Shown here in pieces: positions 38,201 to 48,005 of a DNA stretch of 60,000 bases. A model generated the notes under the pieces. The model ran no database searches. It worked only from the letters and a program-made list of their open reading frames with translations, and was not told the DNA's origin. Source of the DNA: Lineus longissimus. Taxonomy: Eukaryota > Nemertea > Pilidiophora > Heteronemertea > Lineidae. Positions within the stretch are counted from its first letter, which is position 1. Each line of letters starts with the position of its first letter. The stretch covers positions 9,493,001 through 9,553,000 of the forward strand of contig NC_088326.1 in assembly GCF_910592395.1 (NCBI RefSeq), written 5' to 3'. A program made the translations under genes and the position numbers.

Positions 38201-41193
38201 CCTCCTAATATGAGTCCTAAGGGCATGACACTTCGTTCAGCTGAAAATTCATCTGGATTCAACAGAATGTCAAGTCCGACTACATCTTCAATGGCTGATA
38301 TTCCACTTCCTGATGGTGTAAAAGGACAGCATGCGATTCAGCTATTGACAGAAGTGTCATTGGCATTACCAGACCGATATGACCCCAAAAAAAAGAGTAT
38401 GTTAGGATTAATTGTACAGGCCACAAAGGTGAGTAAATACTTATTTTTCAGATACTAAAAAATACCCCTTCATAAGATATTGCAAGATGAATTGCAAAAA
38501 TGCCCCTATTGTTTATGATTTGTACCGAAAAATATGCGTGCTTTGAGTCCGAAGAAGGACCCTTAGTCAAGTTCCAGTGAAGGCATTTTGTCTCACATGT
38601 TGGTGTTTACCATGGCTTAGCATTCATCCTTGTCTGTACTTGGTACACTGGTACCCCTGGGCCATCGCTCCAGACTCAAAGACCAAATCGCGGCCTATGA
38701 ATGATTCATGGCTTGGCCGCTGGGGGCCGAAAGTCAAAATTGAAAAGATAATTTGCAACTACAGCAATGTTGATGGCAAGGCCATCGCAAATCTCCGCAC
38801 TTTTGACAATGTTCGAAAGGCAGGAATGTTGAGGTGGATAAAATTCATGATGGATGTGTTGAACATTGGAGTTTGATGGTAAAGGTGTTTTATGTTGAGA
38901 ATTTACATTGGTATGTGGTAAAGTTGAGATTAGTGTACAGAGACTTATCTGAGGTTGATTACATGATCATGCTGAAATGAGGCAATATGATATTTGTACT
39001 ATCCAATGATGATAATAACAATGGAATTACCAGGGGCTATTATTGTATTTGTACAATGATGATGCTAAGAATGAAACTGCCAAGGGCCACTGTGCTCACC
39101 TTTACCAGTAGATATCTAGTAGGCAATGTAAATATAATACATGTAGCCTAATTAGGAGATAGGACAAGGAGATTTTATGCCATTTTGCCCCTGTAGCCTT
39201 AAAATGTTGGTCAAATAAATGGTTACCCGGTATCAGGTTGGTGGCAAGTACATTATAGTACCAGTAAGCAATAATCACATTATTGAGGTGTTTTGGTCCA
39301 ACGATCACAGCAGTTAAGTTAAGAAACATGCCGTAGCGTAGAGTAAGCCTCGCGACCAGTTCAAGCCATTTGACATCTGTGACATCAGCAGTGTATTGAA
39401 AAGTATGTCAAGTTAATATCTGTATGACAATGACATGTGATGTATCCTTGCTTGGAGTACCCACATAAAAATAATGAAAAACGAGTGACTAATAAGCGAG
39501 ATATTGCACATTTTACCTTGCCAGTTTTGGCCCCCTGGGGGCTATGTCGAGAATTAGATTGACCAAAATCCGTTTTCAGAAGTTATCAGACCTAGGTGGT
39601 CGTGTGTAGCAAGTTTCACGTTCATAGCTTAATAGCCATTAGAAAATGTGTCACACTGTTGGTGGGCGTAACAGCCAATTTACACCATTTGACCTCTGTG
39701 ACCTTTAAAAGTAGATCAAACCAAAAGCCCATACAACCATAGTGTATCATTGAGTGGAGTACTTACCATATGAAATATTATCGATAACAGGTCACGAATA
39801 AGCGAAAAGTTGAAGAACTTTATACTTCGTCTTATTTGGCCCCTTGGTCATGTTGGTGGCCAAGTTGAGAATCAGATCAGACTAACATTTGGTGTCGAAG
39901 GTTGTCTGGCCTCGGGCGTCATGTGTAAGTTTCAAGTTCAAAAGCTTTAGCTGTGTGATAGTCATGATAGTTACACTCTAACACTAGTAACAGCCAATTT
40001 ACACCATTTGACCTCTGTGTCTTTGACCTTAAACATGTTAAAAAGTAGGTCAGATCAAAAACCTGTATTGCATGTATTGTGATGTTTGCTAGGAGTACCT
40101 ACCATAAATGTTTTATCAACAACGAATCACTAATATTAGTATTAGTGGAGATATCGCACTTTGTTCGTTTTCACATATCGCCCACTGGTGGCCGGAGATG
40201 GAGTTGGATCAGAATTTTAAGGGTGTCTTGCACATCTGGCGTGGAGTACTAAACATATTCCAAAGTTTCTAGCTCCTACGTTCAATGGTTCAAAGGAGGA
40301 GATATCACTTTCGGATGGACAGACTGACTGACTGACGGCAGACGGCATTACAATATATATATCTCCCCACTTTTTTCAGACAGTGGGGAGATAACTATTC
40401 CCTTTATACCGACGCTTTACTGGTCTGAAATGAAAAAACCTGCAATAAACTATACTGTCTATATGTCTTTACCTCCAACATTACTGTCGAGCCCTGGGTT
40501 TGAGCTAGGACTCACCCTCAAACTTGGTACACTTTTTTTCTCCTTGGTGAATGCTAGGACCAAATCGTGGCCTTACTCTAACAATATCCCCAGTTTGTAA
40601 TGTAATCCGATGAAAATGTGGCTGCCATCTTGAAAACTCAACGAAACCCTACAGGTAAAAAAGACAACACTAAAAATGGTAACTTTTTCTGATTTGTTCA
40701 TTATATTGCCTGTGACAGGGGTCATCGTTCCTAGTCTTGTACCCGAAATAACTTTTTGGTGCACTAGGCAAACAACAGCGCAATTATAGACATGATATTT
40801 TGTTGTCTTTTTTACCATAGCCTTTTTTACCTTCCACTGCAAATGACTTGCATTAGCATTTCCCAAGTATGGCATTTCACTTAGACATGTAAGATGTTTA
40901 CTTGCGTCGCTTATTGCACTTAAAGGGTTAAACTAACTACCAATATTACTACTCAAGTCTTTCACTTTCAGGTTCGTCTGACATATTTTGAGATCAGCAA
41001 GGATCACCTCAACCTAATACAACAGGGCACAGTGCCTACAAACCTCGGAGGTAATACTGCAACAGTGCGCTATTCCCAGGCATATGATATATTCATTAAA
41101 GAAGACCGGGAGGATTTGGTTCACATGATGGTGGGCCTAGCTGCCATTGGACACAATTACAGAAAAACACCTTTTTATCGATATTTGATGTGA
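35259..41193 (+). CDS. Five-exon gene, PD-(D/E)XK nuclease-fold-like protein
   Basis: The exons are 35259-35965, 36852-36986, 37600-37738, 38171-38428 and 40972-41193. All junctions are GT..AG, frames join without stops, and the total is 486 aa with TGA at 41191-41193. The start is ATG 35259; a second in-frame ATG at 35280 has the stronger AAAATGG context. Residues 1-115 are a charged, Trp-containing N-terminal region I cannot name. Residues 116-210 are low complexity (RPRPPSPRPRP, Ser/Asp-rich, then SHSHSQSQTQT), probably disordered. Residues 236-486 look globular: V-P-D303-L-L-Y on a predicted strand, about 24 residues later VVTVAE327-V-K329, then a Q380..Q384-containing helix and a LGLIVQATKVRLTYFEI strand. 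D...ExK followed by a Gln helix is the PD-(D/E)XK nuclease signature. Intron 3 falls exactly between E327 and V328. The fold assignment is inference from motif order; exon structure is well supported. Confidence 0.72.
35966..36851 (+). other. Intron 1 of the five-exon gene
   Basis: GT at 35966 (GAATT|GTAAGT) and AG ending at 36851 (TCTTTTCAG). An antisense frame at 36334-36594 has no motif and I take it as chance. Confidence 0.75.
36987..37599 (+). other. Intron 2, carrying a LINE tail
   Basis: Donor CAG|GTACGG at 36987 and acceptor TTTTGACAG ending at 37599. It contains the LINE 3' fragment at about 37431-37530 and TACATGTA at 37,229. Confidence 0.7.
37431..37530 (-). mobile_element. Solo 3' end of the CR1/L2-like LINE family
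   Basis: An (AAT)n run is followed by TTTATTATATTAAAAGTGC and CAAAGCACTGTACA. This closely parallels the 3' end of the longer LINE at 42573-42660 ((AAT)n, TTTAAAGTGC, CTAAGCACTGTACA), in the same orientation. It is a severely 5'-truncated insertion in intron 2. Confidence 0.7.
38429..40971 (+). other. Intron 4, largely repeat-filled
   Basis: Donor AAAG|GTGAGT at 38429 and acceptor CTTTCAG ending at 40971. The plus frame at 38577-38876 ends LRTFDNVRKAGMLRWIKFMM-like and stops at 38876; it might be part of an alternative terminal exon, but no good acceptor or match supports that. The repeat block 39350-40393 lies inside. Confidence 0.6.
39350..40393. repeat. Three diverged ~320-bp repeats ending in a hairpin
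   Basis: The phrase CCATTTGAC(C/A)TCTGTG recurs near 39367, 39690 and 40005. It is followed each time by a (T)GGAGTACN(T)ACCAT-like phrase, a CACTAATAAGCGAGATAT-like phrase and a 'ggccccctgg' or 'cccactggtggcc' phrase. The third copy ends with a perfect 12-bp-arm hairpin TATCTCCCCACT / AGTGGGGAGATA (40360-40371 and 40382-40393). It is probably a tandemly structured transposon; the family is unknown. Confidence 0.6.
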
Positions 41194-41471
41194 AACTTGA
41201 ACCTGTCTCATGACTTACTAAGTCATGTATCTGAAGTGTATCGCACATTGCTCCTTTACAGGGTGTATAAAAAAGTCATTGTCACAGAAAATGCCCTAAA
41301 AATCCGAGAAGTTACCTAGAAAACAAAGTTGGGTAGTGTCATGTGTAGTGGCATGCATTGACAACATCTGACCCAAAGTGCACACAGCTGTGAGTGACAA
41401 TTATATTTGGTGCTCTGTGCAAGCAATAGTGAAGGGTATATTCATTTGTGAGAGGCAGGTTGAGTGAATGG
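41194..41471. other. Gap between the five-exon gene and the transposon array
   Basis: 278 bp separate the TGA at 41193 from the left edge of the transposon unit at 41472. It would hold the 3' UTR of the gene. No AATAAA is visible here, so the transcript may end with a variant signal or run into the antisense transposon. Confidence 0.5.
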
Positions 41472-41576
41472 ACATCTTTGACGGCCTTGTTTTGAAGGAA
41501 GCTCCACAAATCAATAGCCAGTTGTCTGACAATTCATATCAACTTTTGTAAGCAAGATGGGTAGGAAAGGGATAGT

Positions 41577-41867
41577 TTACTTTTTTGGGGGGCCAGAGCA
41601 GACATTATTATCAAGATTGTTCTCAAGAGCGCTAAATGTATATGCCGTGGGTGCTTCTAAAACTTGCTGGGTATTGCTGTCAGGGCCCATTGATAGAGCA
41701 TCATTTTCGGCGATGTCGTGTGTGTATTGATATTGATTAGTCACCTTCTGAATACACCACCAAGTTATGATATCCACGGCCAGTGCAAGTGCAAGTGAAA
41801 GTGTTAGGCCGTGTTCTTTTGTAGTGGCATCAGATGCCATGAGTACTATCCTTTCTACCAGCGTCAA
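41577..41867 (-). pseudogene. Segment E, unassigned 96-codon frame (unit L)
   Basis: Identical in sequence to 54561-54851. A hydrophobic stretch (LTLSLALALAVDIITWWC) lies in the middle. A usable splice acceptor (TGCCTTTTCAG, around 41890-41900) lies just upstream, so an intron may connect it to the Ulp1 region, but the joined frame then meets stops. Function not recognised; it may be untranslated. Confidence 0.35.
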
Positions 41868-41920
41868 ACGACGTTATTTGCCAAGGTTCTTCTGAAAAGG
41901 CATTATTGCACTTAGTGCTT

Positions 41921-42289
41921 CTAAACCTGACATGCTGTCACTGTCCGTGCTCTTAGAAAAACTCTTTTTTTGTGTTTTCTTACATTTGCGTTTACTGGAA
42001 AGAATATCAACTCGTAATTCATCAGATTCTCGTTCTTTGCCCATTTTATCAAATCCTTTGGGGTCTTGTCCTCTTTACTCAACTGCACGAACCATTGACT
42101 TTGGAAAGCAAACACCCTTGGGAATCCTTCCATCTTGTTTCTGTTACATATCAGACTGAGATATGCATCTATTACTTTGTCATTGAGCCAACCGATTCCC
42201 AGTATCCTTTGCATATCTCTGTTGGTCAGGCTATGTGTACCGAATTCTACGATGGTCTTTTCCACTTTGTTTCTGATGCTTCTAAGCAC
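41921..42289 (-). pseudogene. Ulp1/C48 protease N-terminal half (unit L)
   Basis: Carries LTNRDMQRILGIGWLNDKV then IDAYLSLICNR and YELIFFPVN, matching the start of Ulp1/SENP cysteine proteases (WLND..I..Y, then F.P.N just before the catalytic His-Trp). The frame leaves the domain after FPVN, so the His, Asp and Cys of the triad are not in it. A 1-bp deletion near 42429 separates it from the upstream USP reading frame, which is continuous in the right unit. Confidence 0.7.
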
Positions 42290-42390
42290 AGAAACAAGGG
42301 CTTGTCGTTAAATATCTTCTTCAGTGGTGGGGCTTGTGGTGCTACTGCAACCTTTCGTTTCTGTCTGCTGTTTAACCTCCACATTAGCCT

Positions 42391-42567
42391 TCAGCTCGCT
42401 GTTGGGACTCGCTTGCGCCTTTTGCTTTCATATATGATGACGTAGCTTTGATTAGATATTTCCTTGTCTTTCGGAATAACATCAATGCTATCATCATCGC
42501 AGCGTACCCACGTTCCGTCTTCTTCCTTTACATGAGTGACGTAGCGGCCGACGTGGGCACTCGTGCC
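42391..42567 (-). pseudogene. USP His-box segment, catalytic His lost (unit L)
   Basis: This is the C-terminal part of the ubiquitin-specific protease (VGRYVTHVKEEDGTWVRCDD, then SYVIIYE), cut from the rest of the domain by the LINE. Where the right unit has G-H-Y, this copy has G-R-Y (CAC to CGC), which removes the catalytic histidine. Together with the LINE it shows this USP copy is dead. Confidence 0.8.
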
Positions 42568-42572
42568 ACGAT

Positions 42573-44579
42573 AATAATAATAATAATAATAATTTATTTG
42601 ATTTAAAGTGCTAAAATAATGGTGCATACATTTTCTAAGCACTGTACATAATATTAAATGAGTACATTAAAAGTGGTGATTTCATGAGGATAAAAAACAG
42701 TTTAAAAACATCCGGAAAATATCAATATTTAAAACATGTATGGCCTACTCTGAATATGTTAGGATAAAAAGATGAGTTTTGAGTTTACTCTTAAAAGTGT
42801 TTAGCACAGTGACATCACGTAACCAGCTTGGAAGGGCGTTCCACAGCCCCGCGGCCCGGACACACAGAGATCGATCCCCGAAGACCCCATTTGAACGTGG
42901 GATGGCAAGGAGCCAAGGGTCACCCGAGGACCGAAGTCTGCGGCCGGGCGCACGGAGACTGAGAAGTTCCTTCATATACTGTGGGCTCTCCTCATGATGG
43001 ATGACCTTGTGGGTTGTGAGAAGAACTTTGTAGTCGATACGTGATGTCACCGGCAACCAATGAAGAGATTTTAAAATAGGGGTTATGTGCTCTCTCTTTT
43101 TGGACCTGGTTAAGAGGCGAGCACTAGCATTTTGTGCTTTTTGAAGGCGCTGGATTTCACAGCCCGGTAATCCGAGCAAAAGACCGTTTTGGAAATCCAG
43201 GCGAGATGTTATTAGCGCATTTATTACTCTGGCACAGGTGGTATTGTCCAGGTATCGTCTGATCTTTGCTATTCTATGGATCTGATAGTAAACCCCCCTC
43301 ACCACTTGGGACACCTGTTGTGACATAGACATGTTTGCATCAAAAACAGCACCAAGATTTCGAACCTGAGATGAGGGAGTAACAGAGGATGATCCGATCT
43401 GGATTGAAGGAAGTGGCTCAAGTCTTGACAGCTTTCTCTTCGACGCAATGATGAGGAATTCAGTTTTATCATCATTGCCCTTCAAGTGATTGGGGCCAAG
43501 CCACTCCCGAACATCTGCTACACATGATTCAGCCTTTTTAATGGCAAGGCGGAGCCCTTCTGGTGTGACATCGAACGTATCATATAATTGTATGTCGTCC
43601 GCGAAGCCATGACGACACATGTCATGATTTTCAATGATTGCCGCAAGGGGTTTGATGTATATAGAGAAGAGTATAGGGCCAAGCACGGAGCCCTGTGGCA
43701 CCCCAGAGAGGAGAGGCATTTTGTCAGACTTTTGCCCTTGAACGAGCACCGACTGAGTTCTCGAGCTGAGGTAGGATTTAAACCACTCCAAGGCTGTCCC
43801 CCTGATACCAAGCTTGTCCTCAAGTTGTGAGATCAGAAGCTTATGGCTGATAGTATCAAAAGCAGCAGACATATCAAGGAGGATCAAAATCACACCCTGC
43901 CCCCTGTCAAGAGCCACATCGATGTCTGCCTTGATACGCAGTAATGCCGTCTCCGTGCTGTGTCCAACTCTATAAGCAGATTGTAACGGATCATACAGGC
44001 CATGCACCTTCATATGCAACACGAGCTGCTTCGCCACCACCTTTTCAATGACTTTTGATAGAAAAGGAAGATTGGACACAGGGCGATAGTTTTTGAGGAT
44101 ATTGCAATCCAAACCTGACTTCTTCAGCAGTGGTGTCACAAAGGCATTCTTTAAGCAGTCCTGTACCTGACCGGTCCCAATCGATTCATTTACACAACGA
44201 ACCAACAGTGGCAAAATTGCATCCAGCACAACATCATCCCTAAGTAGCCAAGTAGGCAAAGGGTCCAAACCGCATGATTTGGGAGGACTCTCTTTGATCA
44301 CCTTTCGCAGTTGATCAGAGGACACAGGCCTGAAACTGGTCAGACAACGATCTTCCAAAGGTGGGACAGTCGGGCTAGTACATTCATTAACAAAGCCAGC
44401 ACGAATGGTCTCGATCTTCTCATGAAAGAAATGAGCAAACTTATTTGCCAACTCCTGTTTGTCATCAGAGTCGGGAAGTTTCCCCCCTTGATCAGCGGAA
44501 AGGAGCCCATTTACCTCTTTAAACATGTCACGAGTGTTACATGCTGCAAGTCTCTCATGCAGATAGACAATTATGGACA
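42573..44579 (-). mobile_element. CR1/L2-like LINE, 5'-truncated, inserted in unit L
   Basis: A 2.0-kb insertion absent from the right unit. It is flanked by ACGAT (42568-42572 and 44580-44584), a 5-bp target duplication. The 3' end on the minus strand is an (ATT)n microsatellite, typical of CR1/L2-group LINEs. The 5' end lacks the endonuclease. At the 5' junction, GACAATTATGGA, a copy of the adjacent target sequence (44586-44597), is repeated inside the insertion (44566-44577). Confidence 0.88.
42745..44560 (-). CDS. LINE reverse transcriptase (partial ORF2)
   Basis: An open frame of about 600 codons encodes a non-LTR reverse transcriptase without internal stops. Motifs in order: NYRPVSNLPFLSKVIEKVV (finger region), LLDMSAAFDTISH (motif A with catalytic Asp), GVPQGSVLGP (motif B), HGFADDIQLY (motif C, FADD rather than the usual YADD), then a thumb/tail region with LHWLPVTSRIDYK and GLWNALPSWLR. 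The AP-endonuclease domain expected upstream is absent, so the copy is truncated and not autonomous. The frame extends 14-16 codons into transposon sequence at its start. The intact frame suggests a recent insertion. Clade CR1/L2 is inferred from the tail motif and microsatellite 3' end. Confidence 0.9.
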
Positions 44580-44584
44580 ACGAT

Positions 44585-45047
44585 GGACAATTATGGACCG
44601 CAGCCAAAAGGATGATATTCCCTGCAGGTGTTTCATAGTCAACATATCTGCAGGTTCAACACGGGATTTCAACTTGCCACCCGCTTCACCTTGATTTCGT
44701 GAAATCACAAAAACAAGAACACTTGGTGGGCGATGTATTGCAGTTTCGCTGTGCATAATACCTCCATTACAGGGGCACTTACAATCGGGCAATGGCTCTT
44801 CTCTGATGTAATTATCTATTACATCCTGTAGATATGTCACTCTGGCCTTGGACACGTTGACAATCAGCTCTGTGGATTCAGTATTCACTGGCTCTCCTAC
44901 TCTGCCGCATTCGTCACATCGGATTGTTTGACTTGTGGGAAAGTTGTTTATTTGCAAAGCATGCATCATAGAACCAAGGCATCTCTTGAAGAATTCTTGT
45001 GCATCATTTTGTCGACCAAGAACTAAATTGGTACTGCGTTTTGTCAC
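44585..45047 (-). pseudogene. USP middle region (unit L)
   Basis: Contains the USP helix motif QNDAQEFF, a zinc-ribbon pattern CxECG ... CKCPC, and PPSVLVFVISRNQ (the LP..L...L.RF-equivalent strand). It is broken at its C-end by the LINE. It is preceded, in the same frame, by a TAA (45072-45074) that separates it from the USP Cys-box exon. Confidence 0.8.
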
Positions 45048-45071
45048 TTTTCTATGGGTTCTTTCGATTAC

Positions 45072-45971
45072 TTACCAGGGTATTGTGTCACCATGGTGAT
45101 CACCGTATTTTACAAGGAGTAAAAGCACAGCTTTCCCATGATCTTCTTCATCTGTAAACATCTCTTTTGGTGCTCTCCTTAGTCCTTTTCCGGCTGCAGT
45201 CAACATGATAGCTTGAACTGAAGCGTTTAACCAACAGTTGTTCCTCCGGTTACCCATTTTTCTAAAACCGCGGTCAACCTTCAATGCCTTAGGCCCATAT
45301 TGCTCTTGAACCTGATGGTTTTGCGGTATTATAACTGATGCTTTGGCATGGCCAGCCGCTACCCTTGGTGTTCTAGCTGGCTTCTTCTTATCTCCATTAG
45401 TCCGTTTGACCTGATCTTTGTCTGCACACTGCTTCTTCTCTTTACCTGTACCACTTTTTCCTTTTTTTCGTGCAGACTGTTTCATACCACCTCTCTTATG
45501 AACTGGTGTCTTCTTTTTATCTCTGCACCAGGTCTCTTCGGATAATTCTATAGTGATACTATCTGCTGTATCACTCTCTGGCTGCTTACTCCCTCGCCTT
45601 GCTTTTTGTCCTCTTTTCTTGGACCTCGATTTTTGATACACCCCCTTTGTCTTATTCTTCTTCGGCGTCTTTCTGCCCTTCTTTCCCTTCTGAATGTGCG
45701 GAAAGTCCCTTTCTCTCAGCCTACCCCTCATTGTTTTCCTGAGTGCTTTTATAAAGAGAGCAGGCCTCAGCCCACGCTTTCTCCGTAGCACATCTATTTT
45801 GATGGTTTTAAACCATGCTTCAACGGGTGCATTGGTGTCACGCGTCTCCTTCTCTTCATCTTCGCCTTCTCGAGCTTCAATGGCATCTGGTAGATATCGT
45901 TCCAGATTTTCAAGTAGCATCCCACTAATCAAAGGGTAGATGGGCATATATTTGCGAAGAAAGAGATCCAA
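45072..45971 (-). pseudogene. Transposase end, Lys-rich linker and USP Cys box (unit L)
   Basis: 299 codons. Residues 1-80 finish the transposase: NAPVE51AWFKTIK supplies the likely third catalytic acid, with R/K-rich motifs after it. Residues about 90-235 are a Lys/Arg-rich linker. At residue 239, MGNRRNNC246WLNASVQAIM is a USP Cys box (compare GN.C.xN..LQ in the family). The frame is -1 relative to ORF B and starts right after a TGA. It ends IPW then TAA, but the same frame continues into the USP middle region beyond that stop. Confidence 0.75.
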
Positions 45972-46960
45972 GTGCTCCTCCGACTTGTGCGTTTTGGCTC
46001 ATCATCTTCATCTTCATTGAGTTCGATGCCATCGGCAATCTTCTGAAAGAACTCGGTGAATGGTGATGCTTCTCGAATTGTTCCACCATCGATGAATTGA
46101 TCATGATCGCCATCACCGATAGGCCAAGGGTTCGTCACCTCTTCGTCATCTTCTTGGTTCAGTGCTGGTGCCATGTCCGTAATTCTCTTTACGGCCTCAC
46201 TCACAGACTTGCTCAGGCGTTGACTCTTGAGAATGAGGCAGCAGTCTTTAAATACCACAGATGCTTCCTTAAGCCCAGTTGTATTAATTAGACAGGAAAA
46301 CATCTGCATCAGCATTTTTCTCAGAGGTTTCCCCTTCTTGGTTGTGTCTCTTAGGTTTATTGCTAAATTGTGCATCATATGTGCGGTGCACAGATGTACC
46401 ACCGTCAATTCCCCCACCAAACTGTATGTACGTTGGTGTACACTCATTGATATATTGAGGTACGCTTTGACTGACATTCGGTTAAATGTTTGGAGACTGC
46501 TTTGAATGAGGGACCAGCTCCAGTCGGTTTCCACTTTCCTCGGATTTATGCGATGCTTTTGCTGAACTACACCTACTCTAAGAATGCAGCTGAGAAAATG
46601 GCATAGAGCTGGGACGGTATGGTCAGTTGTCAAAAAGTCAGCAACAGAGATTGGTGGCAAGTCCTCTTCATCCTTTATGACAAGTGAGTACAAGAATGAT
46701 CTGTGCTGTTCGGGTATCTTCTGCAAAATGCTTCCTGTTGCATCAAAATATAGATCCAACTGGCCATTTTTGGACAAGTCACACATCAGGTCAACTTGCC
46801 TCCGGGAATACAAATGAACGTAGAATGGGTCCGCAGAAATGTTCTGAATATATCCCATACCTGGAACATCTTCATCTTCATCCAAATACACGCGTTTTAG
46901 CAACATCACCTCTTGAATGAAATCATGATGAAGGATTTCCTTCGCCACTATTTCTGACAC
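45929..46960 (-). pseudogene. DDE transposase core, MULE-like (unit L)
   Basis: This 343-codon frame is the longest intact copy of this segment. Motifs: LYFD73ATGS (first Asp), ETD146WSWSLI (second Asp), VVHLC191TAH194MMHNL (CxxH), then an acidic tail (LNEDEDDE). D-D-CxxH before the final E is the arrangement seen in MULE, hAT, P and Kolobok transposases. D-A-T-G together with C-x2-H and short spacing most resembles MULE/NOF-Foldback-type proteins. The frame overlaps ORF A by 13 bp, in the -1 frame, and ORF C, also -1. Shadow frames exist on the plus strand. Confidence 0.75.
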
Positions 46961-47661
46961 CGCTTGCGCAGAACGACCTGTGATGGACAGCGCGTCAGAT
47001 TGCCAGCCTCCAGTTCTTCTTGAGGAGCATCAGCTAAATTTTCATAGAATTGGTTTGCCACGCTAATCCGTTTTGCCTCATCCACCACTGTTCTTCGATT
47101 TCTTCCTGTCACTGGCCTTCTACTTGTTACAGTTTCGTTATGGCAAATTGCACCACCAAAACTTCGACAGTCGACCATAACAGCTTCCTTTAGATCAGGT
47201 TCCTCGTCAATGGTAAAGAGGAAACGTGCTTGGCACAGTTCTCCGATGCACCTAGCTTTGCGCGAAAAATACAGATGAGGACTTCCTTGATTTTTTCTAT
47301 GCACACGATTAAAGAAAAAAGACAGTACACATTCAGGGTGCTTCTGGTTAAATTTGTTGTATAAGAATTTTGTCCACTCTCCCGTGAGTTTTCGCTGTCC
47401 TCCGGCACTAAATGTTGGTTTTACCCTCTTCCATTCTTCGACAGTAAGAGTCATTTTGAATGACAAAGGATTATCATCATCCCTGCTACCCTCGGCATCC
47501 TCATTCCTGCCCGTCAATCGTTCATTATCATTATCCCCGCCACTATCGCCATCCTCATTCTGTTCTGTCAATCTTTCATCGTCACTCCCGCTTCGTTCTT
47601 CAATCTCCTTCCCTTCTGTCCAGCTTTCATCATCACTCCCGCCTTGGTCTTCAATCTCCTT
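46948..47661 (-). pseudogene. Acidic N-terminal exon A of the transposase (unit L)
   Basis: Opens at a splice acceptor (CATTTCCCAG|AAGGAG) whose pyrimidine tract is the last minisatellite copy. The N-terminal ~75 residues are Asp/Glu/Ser-rich repeats of the type SDDER.TEQNEDG. A basic-aromatic region with LTVEEWKRVKP and HPECVLSFFFNRVHR follows, then a Cys-containing segment (ARCIGELCQARF) that could be a degenerate zinc-binding or DNA-binding fold, then TVVDEAKR and PSQVVLRKR. It ends 13 bp inside ORF B. In the family this is expected to be the DNA-binding N-terminal part; that is inference. Confidence 0.65.
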
Positions 47662-48005
47662 CTGGGAAATGGAGTCAGAAAGGGTTAAAGTGACTTGTAG
47701 CTGAATCGGGAGCAAGCATTCGAATCGGGAAATGGAGTTAAGAGGGTTAAAATGAGTTAAGACGAATAAGTAGCTGGTTTTTGAACCGGGAAATGGGCTA
47801 AGAAAGGGTTAACGTGACTTGCAAATGAATGGAATGGAGTCAGAAAGGGTTAAAGTGACTTCTAGCTGAATCGGGAGCCATCATTTGAATTGGGAAATGG
47901 ACTTATAAATGGCTAAAATGAATTAAGACGAATAAGGAACTGGCATTTTGAACCGGGAAATGGAGTCAGAAAGGGTTAAAGTGACTTGTAGCTGTACCAC
48001 GTTTT
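47662..48005. repeat. 126-bp minisatellite block between units L and M1
   Basis: Degenerate copies of the dimeric minisatellite (63-bp half-units beginning CGGGAAATGG). The right junction fuses ..ACTTGTAGCTGTACCACG to the linker region of a truncated ORF C through the shared bases TGTACCAC, which suggests a microhomology or slippage join. It is repeated, with no difference that I noticed, at 50207-50550. Confidence 0.85.

Larger units (their letters stand above)
41472..47661 (-). mobile_element. Left transposon unit (unit L), LINE-interrupted
   Basis: This unit is homologous to 54456-58638 in the right unit. Homology begins abruptly at ACATCTTTGACGGCC (41472 here, 54456 there), and the Myb/SANT exon found in the right unit is missing, so the 3' end is truncated. 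Without the LINE its length equals the right unit's (about 4.19 kb). Coding order on the minus strand: acidic exon A, transposase B and C-start, USP, Ulp1 start, segment E. Lesions are the frame breaks shared by all units, the LINE, a 1-bp deletion after the USP domain and loss of the USP catalytic His. Confidence 0.85.

Noticed and set aside
38577-38876. Separate gene inside intron 4
   Set aside because: A single 99-codon frame with no ATG context, acceptor or recognisable domain.
45940-45990. Programmed -1 frameshifting between transposase frames B and C
   Set aside because: The A-run (GAGCAAAAACG) is not a canonical X XXY YYZ site in the zero frame, unit L has a different base there, and many other lesions exist. 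It is kept only as a possibility under the shared-break finding.
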